From Solirubrobacterales bacterium (GTDB lineage: Bacteria > Actinomycetota > Thermoleophilia > Solirubrobacterales > Solirubrobacteraceae): 60,317 nt of DNA. Shown in pieces: positions 35,107 to 43,136 of this stretch. The notes beneath the pieces are model-generated. The model was not told where the DNA came from. It saw only the letters and a program-made list of their open reading frames with translations, and did no database searches. The stretch is taken from NCBI GenBank assembly GCA_027315115.1, contig DAHUYQ010000012.1, positions 1 through 60,317 of the forward strand, read 5' to 3'. A program made the position numbers and the translations under genes. Each line of letters opens with the position of its first letter. Position 1 is the first letter of the stretch.

Positions 35107-36269
35107 GGCTCGCGGGGTGGCTCGACGGACCGCCCCTCGGCCGCCTGCCCATCGCTTGCCTGCCCATCGCTTGCCTGCGCCTCTGTGGCCTGCGCCTCCG
35201 TGGCCCGCCCCTCGGCCGCCTGCTCCTCGATCTCGCGGGCGCTCTTGATGTCTTGCCAGGTCATGCCCTCGCCGAGCAGCGCCGGCACACCGAGCGCCAG
35301 CGCCGTAAGCACCTCCACCGCTTGGAGCAGGATGCCGTAGGCCAGCGCCGGGCCGTAGCCGACGCCGAAGAGCGCGAGCGCCCCCACGCAGGCGGCCTGG
35401 AAGACGCCCACGTTGGAGGGCGTGGCTGGCACCACGGCGCTCACGTTGACCGCCAGCAGCACCGCCGCCGCGGCGGCCGCACCCGTGTGGGACTGAAGGT
35501 TCAGCGCGACCAGCACCAGGTAGCAGGAGGCCCACTGCAGCGCCCAGGCCAGCATCTGGAAGCCGATCGCCGGAGCGCCGTGCCGCGGGCGGGCGAAGAC
35601 GATCAGACCCTGCCTTGCGAGCCGCAGCGTCCTGCTCAGCGTGAGCGCCGCGGCGCGCACGCGCGGCCTGCGCGAGCGCGTGGCGAGCCGCAGCAGGCGC
35701 GGACTGACCAGCACCAGCGCGACGGCCACCAGCGGCACCACCACGACCGCCTCCAGCGCCGAAAGTTTGCTGTTGGCGACGCTCGTGAACGTGACGACGG
35801 CCAGGATCGCAAGCGCCACCAGGTTGATCAGCGTTTGAGAGAAGACCGTTCCGGCCACGACCGGCAGCATCCTGATCGTGGGCTGCGGCAGGCGCCTGGA
35901 GACGACGACCACGCGCGAGGGCTCGCCCAGCCTGCCCGGGAAGACCGCTGAGCCGAGCACGCCGATCATCGTCGCGCGCGCGACGGCCAGTCGGCCGATC
36001 GCGGTGTCTGGGATCGCGGCGCGCAGCACCTCCAGCCACGACACCGAGCGCGCGACGAGCGAGCTCATCATCACCGCCAGCGCCGCCGCCAGCCATTGCA
36101 CGCGCGCCGAGACCAGGGCATGGCCGACTTTGCCGAGGTCGAGGCTGCTGACCGCGGCGGCCAGCACCCCGATCACCAGCAGCGCGAGGATCGCGATGCC
36201 GATTCGCCGACTCACGCGCGGCAGCCGCGGGCGAGCGCGTCCGCGTGCGGTGTGTTCGGTGCCCGTCAT
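35097..36269 (-). CDS. UPF0104 / lysylphosphatidylglycerol-synthase-TM flippase-like protein
   Basis: This protein of about 390 residues has around 8 membrane helices and the family's conserved blocks: ARATMIGVLGSAVFPGRLGEPSRVVVVSR, then VPATPSNVGVFQAACVGALALFGVGYGPALAYGI. This domain occurs in MprF-type flippases and in HpnL, which is found in some hopanoid clusters, so transport of a lipid (perhaps a hopanoid) is plausible but not shown. The start ATG at 36269 removes a basic N-terminal read-through. The C-terminus contains 15-bp repeats. It is convergent with hpnH. Confidence 0.78.
   Translation of the reverse strand: MTGTEHTARGRARPRLPRVSRRIGIAILALLVIGVLAAAVSSLDLGKVGHALVSARVQWLAAALAVMMSSLVARSVSWLEVLRAAIPDTAIGRLAVARATMIGVLGSAVFPGRLGEPSRVVVVSRRLPQPTIRMLPVVAGTVFSQTLINLVALAILAVVTFTSVANSKLSALEAVVVVPLVAVALVLVSPRLLRLATRSRRPRVRAAALTLSRTLRLARQGLIVFARPRHGAPAIGFQMLAWALQWASCYLVLVALNLQSHTGAAAAAAVLLAVNVSAVVPATPSNVGVFQAACVGALALFGVGYGPALAYGILLQAVEVLTALALGVPALLGEGMTWQDIKSAREIEEQAAEGRATEAQATEAQASDGQASDGQAAEGRSVEPPREPQE
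35130..35219 (-). repeat. 15-bp tandem repeat, six units in the order ABBCCA
   Basis: On the plus strand the units read: A CCGCCCCTCGGCCGC, B CTGCCCATCGCTTGC twice, C CTGCGCCTCTGTGGC and a one-base variant, then A again. They encode pentapeptides ATEAQ/ASDGQ/AAEGR near the C-terminus of the UPF0104 protein. Confidence 0.9.
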
Positions 36270-36434
36270 CGGATCCGGTCTATCAGAGCAGCGTCGCCGA
36301 CGCCGCCGTGAGCGCCCGCGGCGGGCCTCCCCAGCGCCGCCCGCATGGCCCGCAGTGAGGTCGCCAATCCAATCGACCGCTCCTGGCGTATCTTTTGAAC
36401 AGCATTGTGCGGGCACGCACGATGACTTCGGCAG

Positions 36435-36450
36435 AGAGCATATGTATGCT
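36435..36450. promoter_or_regulatory. 16-bp palindrome upstream of the HTH gene (candidate operator)
   Basis: GAGCATA-TG-TATGCTC is a perfect palindrome with 7-bp arms, centred about 30 bp before the ATG of the HTH protein. It is in the right place for autoregulation. A GTGCG...CGCAC inverted pair lies a little further upstream. Confidence 0.45.
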
Positions 36451-36471
36451 CACCATTGGTAAGGGAGGCAG

Positions 36472-36909
36472 ATGGCACGCCGGCAACGACAGACGTCAGC
36501 AATAGAGCAGGGAGTGGAGATCGCGCTCACGCACGATCAGGTCGATCAGGTGCTCAGAGCGGTGACACGCGAACGGAAGGGAACATCCGAGAGCTTGTTG
36601 ATGGCTGCTCTCGATCACGCGCACAGCCCATCCGGCAAGGACGGGTCGGCGGAGAGCCTGCGCGACGCGACCAAGCGCGCGCTGCAGGCGGCGCTCGACG
36701 ACCCGCAGCTCTCGCAGTCGCTGCTGCGCGGTCTGGCGCTGCTCTCCTGCTACTCGCCGGAACGGGAGTGGCGCACGATCTCCGAGCTTGCCAGGGAGCT
36801 CGACCTGCCGCCCTCCACAGCTCATCGCTATGCGCGCACGCTGCGGGCGATCGGGCTGCTGGAGCAGAACCCGAGCACGAGGGAGTACAGGCCGGCGCCG
36901 ACGGCGTAG
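36472..36909 (+). CDS. small IclR-like winged-helix DNA-binding protein
   Basis: This 145-residue protein has an unrecognised N-terminal helical part (1-70) and an IclR-type N-terminal HTH at about 82-140: LLSCYSPEREWRTISELARELDLPPSTAHRYARTLRAIGLLEQNPSTREYRPA. The effector-binding domain of IclR is missing, so it is not a normal IclR regulator. The ATG follows AAGGGAGG with 4 nt spacing. A 16-bp palindrome upstream may be its own operator. It is divergent from the UPF0104 gene (about 200 nt) and convergent with the L,D-transpeptidase. Confidence 0.75.
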   Translation: MARRQRQTSAIEQGVEIALTHDQVDQVLRAVTRERKGTSESLLMAALDHAHSPSGKDGSAESLRDATKRALQAALDDPQLSQSLLRGLALLSCYSPEREWRTISELARELDLPPSTAHRYARTLRAIGLLEQNPSTREYRPAPTA

Positions 36910-36977
36910 GGCGCTCTGCGGCAGACGGCCGCGCCCGCTCACGCTCGGCCACCCTCGCGCGAGCGGCCAGGCGCCGC

Positions 36978-38192
36978 CTAGGAGACGACGACCATGTCGC
37001 CGAGTCGAAGCATGCCGAACACCGTTCGGGCAGTTTCGATCGGCAGCTCCACGCAGCCGTTGGACTGCGGGTAGCCGTAGCCTGGGCGGATGAAGCCGTG
37101 GACGGCGTCCCCGCCGTTGAAATAGTTGACCCACGGCACGCCGGGATCGTTGTACTTGGTGCCGTTGGGGTCGGTCCCGACCATCGTGGTGGAGGTGAAG
37201 CGCTCGTAGATGGGGAACGCGCCCTGTTCGGTTTCCGCGCCGGGCACTCCGGTGTTCGCCGGGGTGCTCAGCACGACGCGGTTGCCCTTGTGGACCTTCA
37301 GGGTCTCAGGCAGCGACTCGGTGACGGTGACGAACGTGTAGGGGTTGGGGTCGCGGTAGTTGCCGGCCACGGCGGTCAGCAGCTTCTGCCACGTCAGCGC
37401 GCCAGCAACGCCGTCGGGCGTGAGTTTGTGGTCTTCTTGGAAGACCATCAACGCTCCCCTGGTGGTGTTGTCGAATGTGCCATACCGCAGCGGCGGCGCG
37501 TAGGCCAGATCGGGACGCAGGGTGCCTGCCACAGGTTCATAGAGCAGGTGGGCCGCGGCGTTGATGCCGACCGCTCCATGTGAGACGGTCGCGCCGCGGG
37601 CCGCGTGCAGCGAGTCGGGGAGGTAGGCAAGCCGTGCCAGCGCCTGCTGCAGCCCGCGAGTGGAGGGACAGGAGACTTTCAGCGTGAGCGTGCTGCTCTT
37701 GCCGAGCGTGGCGTCGCCGATCGCCCTGGTGCCGGCGAGCACGGTGAGGTGGTAGGTCGAGCAGGGCTGCAGGGAGGCCGAGGACTTGAAGACCCACGAG
37801 CTCCCGGAGATCTTCCACGTCCCGTAGCCGGAGGGCTCGAGCGTCGGGTGCGTTGAGCCCGGGGCCGGCTTGCCGGACAGCGTGACGGTCAGCCGCTGCG
37901 TCGCGTTGCCGACGTTCGCTTTGGGCATCGAGACGATCCGCGTGCGGGAAAGCGGCTTGGAGGGCGCGGTGACCGGCGTGCCGCTGCCGCTGGAGGAGGT
38001 TTCGCTGCCGCTGCCGCTGGCCGGCGTGCCGCTGGAGGAGGTTTCGCTGCTGCTGGCCGGCGCGACGCTGCCGCTGCCGCTGGACGATGCGGCGCTGACC
38101 ACCGGGCGCGCGCTCGTCGGGGCGGCGATCACGAACGCTGCCGCCGCTGCCGCCAGCGCCAAAGCCAACCATCCATGCAGCCAAGTCCTCAT
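36978..38192 (-). CDS. secreted L,D-transpeptidase (YkuD) with peptidoglycan-binding-like domain
   Basis: This 404-residue protein has a signal peptide (RTWLHGWLALALAAAAAAFVIAA). A Ser/Gly/Thr-rich linker comes next (about 33-75, SSSGTPASGSGSETSSS repeats), then an Ig-like or PG-binding part, and a C-terminal YkuD domain. The catalytic motif is HGFIRPGYGYPQSNGCVELP, with His, Ser and Cys in the expected spacing near residue 385. It cross-links peptidoglycan in the cell wall, or anchors proteins to it. A second module at about 215-275 (RYGTFDNTTRGALMVFQEDHKLTPDGVAGALTWQKL) is a peptidoglycan-binding_1 repeat. Confidence 0.92.
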   Translation of the reverse strand: MRTWLHGWLALALAAAAAAFVIAAPTSARPVVSAASSSGSGSVAPASSSETSSSGTPASGSGSETSSSGSGTPVTAPSKPLSRTRIVSMPKANVGNATQRLTVTLSGKPAPGSTHPTLEPSGYGTWKISGSSWVFKSSASLQPCSTYHLTVLAGTRAIGDATLGKSSTLTLKVSCPSTRGLQQALARLAYLPDSLHAARGATVSHGAVGINAAAHLLYEPVAGTLRPDLAYAPPLRYGTFDNTTRGALMVFQEDHKLTPDGVAGALTWQKLLTAVAGNYRDPNPYTFVTVTESLPETLKVHKGNRVVLSTPANTGVPGAETEQGAFPIYERFTSTTMVGTDPNGTKYNDPGVPWVNYFNGGDAVHGFIRPGYGYPQSNGCVELPIETARTVFGMLRLGDMVVVS

Positions 38193-38356
38193 GGCGCCCG
38201 AGAATACTCAACCCCCGACACGCGCGGCGCAGCATGATTCGGCCTGCCGGGCCAGGTGGCGCGATCCACAGTCGCGCGCCGTAGCTTGCACGGATAGACC
38301 GTTTACCGGCCGGGCATATGCTCGGACGTGAGCAAGGTCTTCAATCAGGAGGCATC

Positions 38357-38821
38357 TTGATCAAGCGCCTGCCATCGATGATCGCGCCGGTGTTGCTGCT
38401 GATCGCAGTGCTCTCGACATCCGCAGTCAAGCCGGTGGAGTACGTGCGGATCAGCCCCTCGGCCAAGACCGCGAGCCAGGCCGCTCACTCCGGTGCGACG
38501 ATCAGCTCCGGGCCCTCGACGCCGGCCTTGTTCACAGCCGGGTTCGCGGGGCTCGCGGAAAGCCGCTGCTCGGGAAGCGCCCCGCACAGCGTCAGCGCGT
38601 CATGCGCGTCGAGCCGCCCGTCCAACCAGGCAAGCTGGGCCTCGCGGTCGCCGAGGATCACCGGCATCCGCTCATGCACCGCCGCGGCGACGCGGTTGGG
38701 TGAGGCGTCGCACGTCAAGAGCACGACGCTCTCCACGTGCCGGCCCTCCACCCGCGCCGACGTCCACAGCGCTGCGAAAGCGAACGGCGCCCCTCCGTCG
38801 ACGCGGAACAGGAAAGGCTGA
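38357..38821 (+). CDS. possible 5' part of a small secreted protein, running antisense into the SRAP gene
   Basis: A TTG at 38357 follows a strong AGGAGG at 38347-38352. The first about 25 residues look like a signal peptide (MIKRLPSMIAPVLLLIAVLSTSA). From 38485 the frame lies antisense to the SRAP gene and reads like a shadow frame. It may be a truncated remnant cut by the SRAP gene, a very small secreted peptide, or chance. Confidence 0.2.
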   Translation: MIKRLPSMIAPVLLLIAVLSTSAVKPVEYVRISPSAKTASQAAHSGATISSGPSTPALFTAGFAGLAESRCSGSAPHSVSASCASSRPSNQASWASRSPRITGIRSCTAAATRLGEASHVKSTTLSTCRPSTRADVHSAAKANGAPPSTRNRKG

Positions 38822-39171
38822 GAGGGCTCGCCGCGGCGCTCGGCTTTGAGCCACTCGTAGTAGCCGTCGGCGATCTGCAGCGCGCGGCGGGAGCCCTTGG
38901 CGATCAACGGCCCGAAGGCGTTGGAGGTGGCGACTGTCTCCACGCGAGCGTTGATCATCCGGTTGCCGACCCGCATGTCCTTGGCCCAGTGCGGTATCAG
39001 ACCCCACCTGAGCATCCGCGCTTCGGGCTTGCCCTCCGGTGCGACGATCGCCAGCACCTGCTCGGTCGGCGCGATGTTGAACCGGCGCGTGCCCTGCTCG
39101 CCCAGCATCGGCACTCCGAAGCGCTCGTTGAGCTCTTCAGGGGCGGCGGTGTTGGTGTAGCGGCCACACAC
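38485..39171 (-). CDS. SRAP-domain (SOS response-associated peptidase, YedK/HMCES-like) protein
   Basis: This 228-residue protein starts MCGRYTNTAAPEELNERFG; after removal of Met, Cys2 is the active residue that links covalently to abasic sites in single-stranded DNA. Other family blocks are NARVETVATSNAFGPLI (Asn near 75), DGYYEWLKAERRGEPSQPFLFRVDGG (Glu) and the His-containing end VHERMPVILGD. It shields abasic sites during replication. It lies 43 nt downstream of the NERD gene on the same strand, so the two may be cotranscribed. Confidence 0.92.
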   Translation of the reverse strand: MCGRYTNTAAPEELNERFGVPMLGEQGTRRFNIAPTEQVLAIVAPEGKPEARMLRWGLIPHWAKDMRVGNRMINARVETVATSNAFGPLIAKGSRRALQIADGYYEWLKAERRGEPSQPFLFRVDGGAPFAFAALWTSARVEGRHVESVVLLTCDASPNRVAAAVHERMPVILGDREAQLAWLDGRLDAHDALTLCGALPEQRLSASPANPAVNKAGVEGPELIVAPE

Positions 39172-39214
39172 TCGGGTCAGCGTATGCCCTCGGGCGCGGC
39201 CGGCGGATGCCGGC

Positions 39215-40069
39215 TTACGAAGCTCCCGCGGCGAGGCGCAGACCCGAGCTGAGCTCCTGCAGGATCCACCGGCGCTCGGCCTCTCCGAGCGTGCCCGCCC
39301 GCGCGGCGAGCTTGGCGACGGCCGCGGGCCCGGCGATCAGGACGCCGTCGAGCTCCAGACGGCCCAGCAGGGGAAGCCCGTCCGTGGAGGCCATGCACAG
39401 GGCCGCGCGCACCTCCACGTGGATCGAGGCCGTCTGCAGCAGGCTGCGCACGGCCTCCGCCTGGCGCTCGACCCCGCGCACGAGCTTTGTTCGATTGGAG
39501 CCTCCCACGCGCAGCGTCGTCGTCCTCTGTGAGAACAAGCCGCCCGTGCTCTGCAGGCGCACCTTGCCGGCCAGGTTCTTGGAGTCGATCACGGTCACGC
39601 CGCCCGGGCCGACGGCGACATGGTCGATGTTGGCCTGCCTGGAGCCGGGCAGCAGCCGGTCGTGGAGCAGCTCGACCTGCTTGCCGCGCAGGTGCTTCTC
39701 CAGGCGATGCGCCACCTTCTCCTCGCCTTCGGCGCCGCGGCGCCAGGCAGAGGTCGATTGAGGGTCGCCGACGAGCCAGGCCATCCCGGCGCCCAGGGGA
39801 CCGTAGCGCTCGCGCGCCCTGCGCATGCGCGCGTCGTGACGGCGCTGGAATTCCCGCTTGGCGCTTGCGCCCGCGACACCGGCAACGACGGGCTGCTGCG
39901 CCGGAGCGGGCTGCTGCGCCGGAGCGGGCTGTACCGCCGCGGCGCATGCCTGGCACGTGACGGCTCTGGCCGCGGGGTCCCACCAGGCGCGCTGGCCGAC
40001 CGGCAGCGGCGTGCCACAGCGGACACACTGATCGGGTCTTTTGAGGGCGAGCAGTCGCGGGCCTGGCAT
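39215..40069 (-). CDS. zinc-ribbon plus NERD (nuclease-related) domain protein
   Basis: This 284-residue protein begins with a ribbon (CVRCGTPLPVGQRAWWDPAARAVTCQAC, two CxxC pairs, residues 15-45). It continues through a Pro/Ala/Gln linker with APAQQ repeats into a helical stretch, then a NERD domain (about 120-260). The domain has GAEGEEKVAHRLEKHL, HDRLLPGSRQANIDHVAVGPGGVTVIDSKNLAG: the IDHVxVG...IDSKN pattern carries the nuclease-like Asp and Lys. NERD proteins are predicted DNA- or RNA-processing factors. The ATG at 40069 is chosen to avoid overlap with the divergent exonuclease. Confidence 0.85.
   Translation of the reverse strand: MPGPRLLALKRPDQCVRCGTPLPVGQRAWWDPAARAVTCQACAAAVQPAPAQQPAPAQQPVVAGVAGASAKREFQRRHDARMRRARERYGPLGAGMAWLVGDPQSTSAWRRGAEGEEKVAHRLEKHLRGKQVELLHDRLLPGSRQANIDHVAVGPGGVTVIDSKNLAGKVRLQSTGGLFSQRTTTLRVGGSNRTKLVRGVERQAEAVRSLLQTASIHVEVRAALCMASTDGLPLLGRLELDGVLIAGPAAVAKLAARAGTLGEAERRWILQELSSGLRLAAGAS
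39892..39927 (-). repeat. 18-bp direct repeat in the NERD gene linker
   Basis: GCTGCTGCGCCGGAGCGG occurs twice in tandem, encoding PAPAQQ repeats in the linker between the zinc ribbon and NERD domain. Confidence 0.9.
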
Positions 40070-40184
40070 GCGCAGGTCATCGGCACATCCACGACCCGAC
40101 TGAAGAGTCGAACGGCATGCGTTCTCTGCGCATCCGAACTGCAGTCCAATAGTGCCATCCGGTGCGCCGCGTAGCTTCTGACGC

Positions 40185-40922
40185 ATGAGCTGGCACACGG
40201 GGCGGCTTGCCGCCTTCGACATCGAGACAACCGGCACCGATCCCGAGCACGACCGGATCGTGACCGCGGCGGTGAGCCTTGTCGGGGCGGACATCGAGGG
40301 CTCTCACAGCGCCTGGCTGGTTGACCCCGGCATCGACATCCCCGCGGGGGCGAGCGCCGTGCACGGGATCACCACCGAGCAGGCGCGCGCGGAGGGCGTC
40401 GATCCTCGTGTTGCGGTCGAGGAGATCACCTCGATCCTGGCCGATCACGTGCGCCAGGGGGCGCCGATCGTCGCCTTCAACGCGCGTTTCGACCTGACGA
40501 TTCTCGATCGCGAGGCGCGCAGACACGGCGTCGCGCCGCTCGTCGAGAGGGTGGGGGGCAGCGACGGCCTGATCGTCGTGGACCCGTTCGTGCTCGACAA
40601 GCAGGTGGACCGCTACCGCCCCGGCAAGCGCACGCTGGAAGCGGTCTGCGCCCACTACGGCGTGCGCCTGGACCAGGCGCACGCGGCCAACGCGGACGCG
40701 CTGGCGGCGGCGCGGGTCGCATATCGGCTGGCCACGCGCGCCTCCGAGCTGCGGGAGCTCGACCTGCACAGCCTGCATGCCCATCAGGTCGAGTGGGCCG
40801 CTGAGCAGGCCGCATCGCTGCAGGCCTACTTCGAGGGGCGTGGACGCCAGGAGCATGTCGAGGGCGCCTGGCCGCTCGTGCCGCATGCGGTGGCGTCGCG
40901 GCCCCCCGCGCTCGCCGCCTGA
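40185..40922 (+). CDS. DEDDh 3'-5' exonuclease (DnaQ/ExoX-like)
   Basis: This 245-residue protein has Exo I AFDIETTGTDPEHDRIVTAA (Asp-x-Glu), Exo II VAFNARFDLTILDREARRHG (Asn/Asp), and Exo III HAANADALAAARVAYRL (His and Asp five residues apart), so it is the DEDDh class. The C-terminal about 75 residues are extra (LHAHQVEWAAEQAASLQAYFEGRG). This resembles stand-alone polymerase-III epsilon-like exonucleases of actinobacteria. It is divergent from the NERD gene with a 115-nt gap. Role: proofreading or DNA end processing. Confidence 0.9.
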   Translation: MSWHTGRLAAFDIETTGTDPEHDRIVTAAVSLVGADIEGSHSAWLVDPGIDIPAGASAVHGITTEQARAEGVDPRVAVEEITSILADHVRQGAPIVAFNARFDLTILDREARRHGVAPLVERVGGSDGLIVVDPFVLDKQVDRYRPGKRTLEAVCAHYGVRLDQAHAANADALAAARVAYRLATRASELRELDLHSLHAHQVEWAAEQAASLQAYFEGRGRQEHVEGAWPLVPHAVASRPPALAA

Positions 40923-40940
40923 GCAGACCTCGGTCCAAAC

Positions 40941-40980
40941 AGACCGCGACGGCTGGCTTGCGGGGAGACCGCGACGGCTG
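40941..40980. repeat. 15-bp direct repeat upstream of the arylsulfotransferase-like gene
   Basis: AGACCGCGACGGCTG occurs at 40941-40955 and 40966-40980, 25 bp apart start to start. It could be a regulator site or leftover duplication. Confidence 0.6.
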
Positions 40981-40994
40981 TCCAGCGGGGCTCG

Positions 40995-42929
40995 ATGGCG
41001 TTGCTGATTGAATGGGTTCCGATGGAGGCCCCCAAAACGCGTCGGTTTCGGCGCGCCGTGATGATCCCTGTGCTGCTGTTCGCCCTGCTCTGTGCGGGCG
41101 CGCTCGCCTTCGCGGCCAAGCACATAGCGGCGGAGCAGTCGGCCTACAGCGGTCCGACCGCGGCGCAGTGCGTGCCCGCGAAGCTGAACGTCTCGGACGT
41201 GCTGCCCCGCACCGACGTCCAGGTCGCGCCGCTGCCCGGCTCCTACGACGCGATGCCCGAAACCCAGATCAGCTTCCTGGGCGTGCCGGCCCGCGATCTG
41301 GTCGGGATCACCACGACGGGCTCCTTCACAGGTGCCCACCCCGGCCGTCTGGAGCCCTACTCGCAGGGCGACGGCGCCAGCTTCGTCCCCGACCGGCCGT
41401 TCCGGTCTGGCGAGCGGGTCACCGTCCAGGGCAAGGTGCGCACGGAAGCGGGCCTGGTGCCGTTCTCCTACACCTTCAACGTCGCCTATCCCGACCCGAT
41501 CCCATACAAAACCGAACTGGCCAAGCCGAGGGCCACGCCGCCCTCCGGCAGCGTGCTGGACTTTCATTCCGCCCCCGAACTGCAGGCGCCGAGCATCGAC
41601 GTCAGCACTGACGGGTCCAACACCACGCCCGGCGACATCTTCCTGGCGCCCTACTCCGGGCCCGGACCTGACGGGCCCGCGATCTACACCCAGCAGGGGC
41701 AGCTCGTGTGGATGGACCCGCTGCCGGGAGAAATGAAGGCGACCAACTTCCAGGTGCAGACCTACGAAGGTCAGCCGGTGCTGACATGGTGGCAGGGCTA
41801 CATCCCCGAACAGGGCTTCGGACTCGGCGAAGAGATCGTCGCCAACGCCTCCTACCGGCAGATCCTGAAAATCAAGGCGGGCAACGGCAACCTCGCCGAT
41901 CTGCACGACTTCCACCTCGATGGCGCCGACGGCACCGCGTTGATGACCGTCTTTCGGACGATCCACTGCGATCTGAGCTCGATGAACGGCCCCAAGGACG
42001 CGGCCGTGACCGACACGAGCTTCCAGGAAATCGACGTGAAGACCGGTCTGGTGCGCAGGGAGTGGACAGCCGTCGACCACGTGCCGCTGGACGAATCGTA
42101 TTCCTCGGCTCTGCAGTCCTCGACTCTCTGGCCCTTCGACTACTTTCATCTGAACACGATCGATCCGCGCGGCAACGGCACGACTCTGCTCTCCTCACGC
42201 AACACCTCGGCGCTGTGGCTGATCAACGACAAGACCGGCCAGGTGATCGAGAAAATAGGCGGTAAGAAGAGCGACGTGAAGATGGAACCGGGAGCGCAGA
42301 CCGCCTTCCAGCACGACGCGATGACCGTTCCCAACGGGGACATCAGCATCTTCGACAACGGCGGCTCGCCGTTCGGTGAATCGTATTCTGAGAGCGAATC
42401 GCGCGGTCTGATCGTCTCCGTCGACCAGCAGGCAAAGACAGACACCGTCGTGCTGGAGCTCAAGCACTCGCCGGTGCTGAAGGCCGGCAGCCAGGGCGAC
42501 GTGCAGCTCATGTCAAACGGCAACTGGTTCGTCGGGTGGGGCCAGGAACCGTATTACAGCGAATACAGCCCCTCGGGCCAGCTCATCTATGACGCGCACA
42601 TGTGGGCGGTTCACAAAGAATTCGAAACGGAGTCCTACCGGACATACAAGTTCGAATGGAAAGCGACGCCCTACTGGTCGCCGTCGATCGCCGCTCAGAG
42701 GAACGGCAACAGCGTGGAAGCCTGGGTGAGCTGGAACGGGGCCACCGAAGTGGCGAGCTGGCGCCTGCTCGGCGGCGAATCCGCCGGCCGGCTCAGCCCG
42801 ATCGCGAGCGCGAACAGCAGTGGTTTCGAGACCGCGCTGCACGGTGAATCCAAGCCGTACCTGGCTGTGCAGGCGCTGAACGCCGCCGGCGAAGTGATCG
42901 GCACCTCGCGCACGATCAGCCCGAGCTGA
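40995..42929 (+). CDS. membrane-anchored arylsulfotransferase-like (ASST) beta-propeller protein
   Basis: This 644-residue protein has an N-terminal membrane anchor (about 20-45), an Ig-like segment, and a propeller domain matching the Arylsulfotran_2 family. Likely catalytic His lie in LADLHDFHLDGADG and AFQHDAMTVPNGDISIFDNG, with SSRNTSALWLINDKTGQVI between. The ASST family moves sulfate between aryl donors and acceptors outside the membrane. Codon use is poorer in GC than neighbours (many GAA, TCG, AAA), which suggests later acquisition or different expression. The start is 40995 or 41022. Confidence 0.75.
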   Translation: MALLIEWVPMEAPKTRRFRRAVMIPVLLFALLCAGALAFAAKHIAAEQSAYSGPTAAQCVPAKLNVSDVLPRTDVQVAPLPGSYDAMPETQISFLGVPARDLVGITTTGSFTGAHPGRLEPYSQGDGASFVPDRPFRSGERVTVQGKVRTEAGLVPFSYTFNVAYPDPIPYKTELAKPRATPPSGSVLDFHSAPELQAPSIDVSTDGSNTTPGDIFLAPYSGPGPDGPAIYTQQGQLVWMDPLPGEMKATNFQVQTYEGQPVLTWWQGYIPEQGFGLGEEIVANASYRQILKIKAGNGNLADLHDFHLDGADGTALMTVFRTIHCDLSSMNGPKDAAVTDTSFQEIDVKTGLVRREWTAVDHVPLDESYSSALQSSTLWPFDYFHLNTIDPRGNGTTLLSSRNTSALWLINDKTGQVIEKIGGKKSDVKMEPGAQTAFQHDAMTVPNGDISIFDNGGSPFGESYSESESRGLIVSVDQQAKTDTVVLELKHSPVLKAGSQGDVQLMSNGNWFVGWGQEPYYSEYSPSGQLIYDAHMWAVHKEFETESYRTYKFEWKATPYWSPSIAAQRNGNSVEAWVSWNGATEVASWRLLGGESAGRLSPIASANSSGFETALHGESKPYLAVQALNAAGEVIGTSRTISPS

Positions 42930-43136
42930 GCGGCCAGGGCAGCCGGGCGTCGGCTGCCGCGCCGTGGCGCGCGCTGTCGCGCCGTGGCGCGCCATGCGGA
43001 GCCGGCCGGCCCCTGCCGGCCCGCCGGGATCGCTCACGCGCCGGTCGCCGTCGTTTGAGTCGGTAAGCCCTAACTCGCCGGCGTTGTGCGGGAAACCGCC
43101 GATGCTCCCCGGTCGCCGTGGTGGGACTGTCGCGCG

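Noticed and set aside
42930..43136. GC-rich repeats before the MFS gene as an insertion-sequence end
   Set aside because: Only short CGCGCCGTGGCGCGC duplications; no transposase remnant or longer inverted ends.
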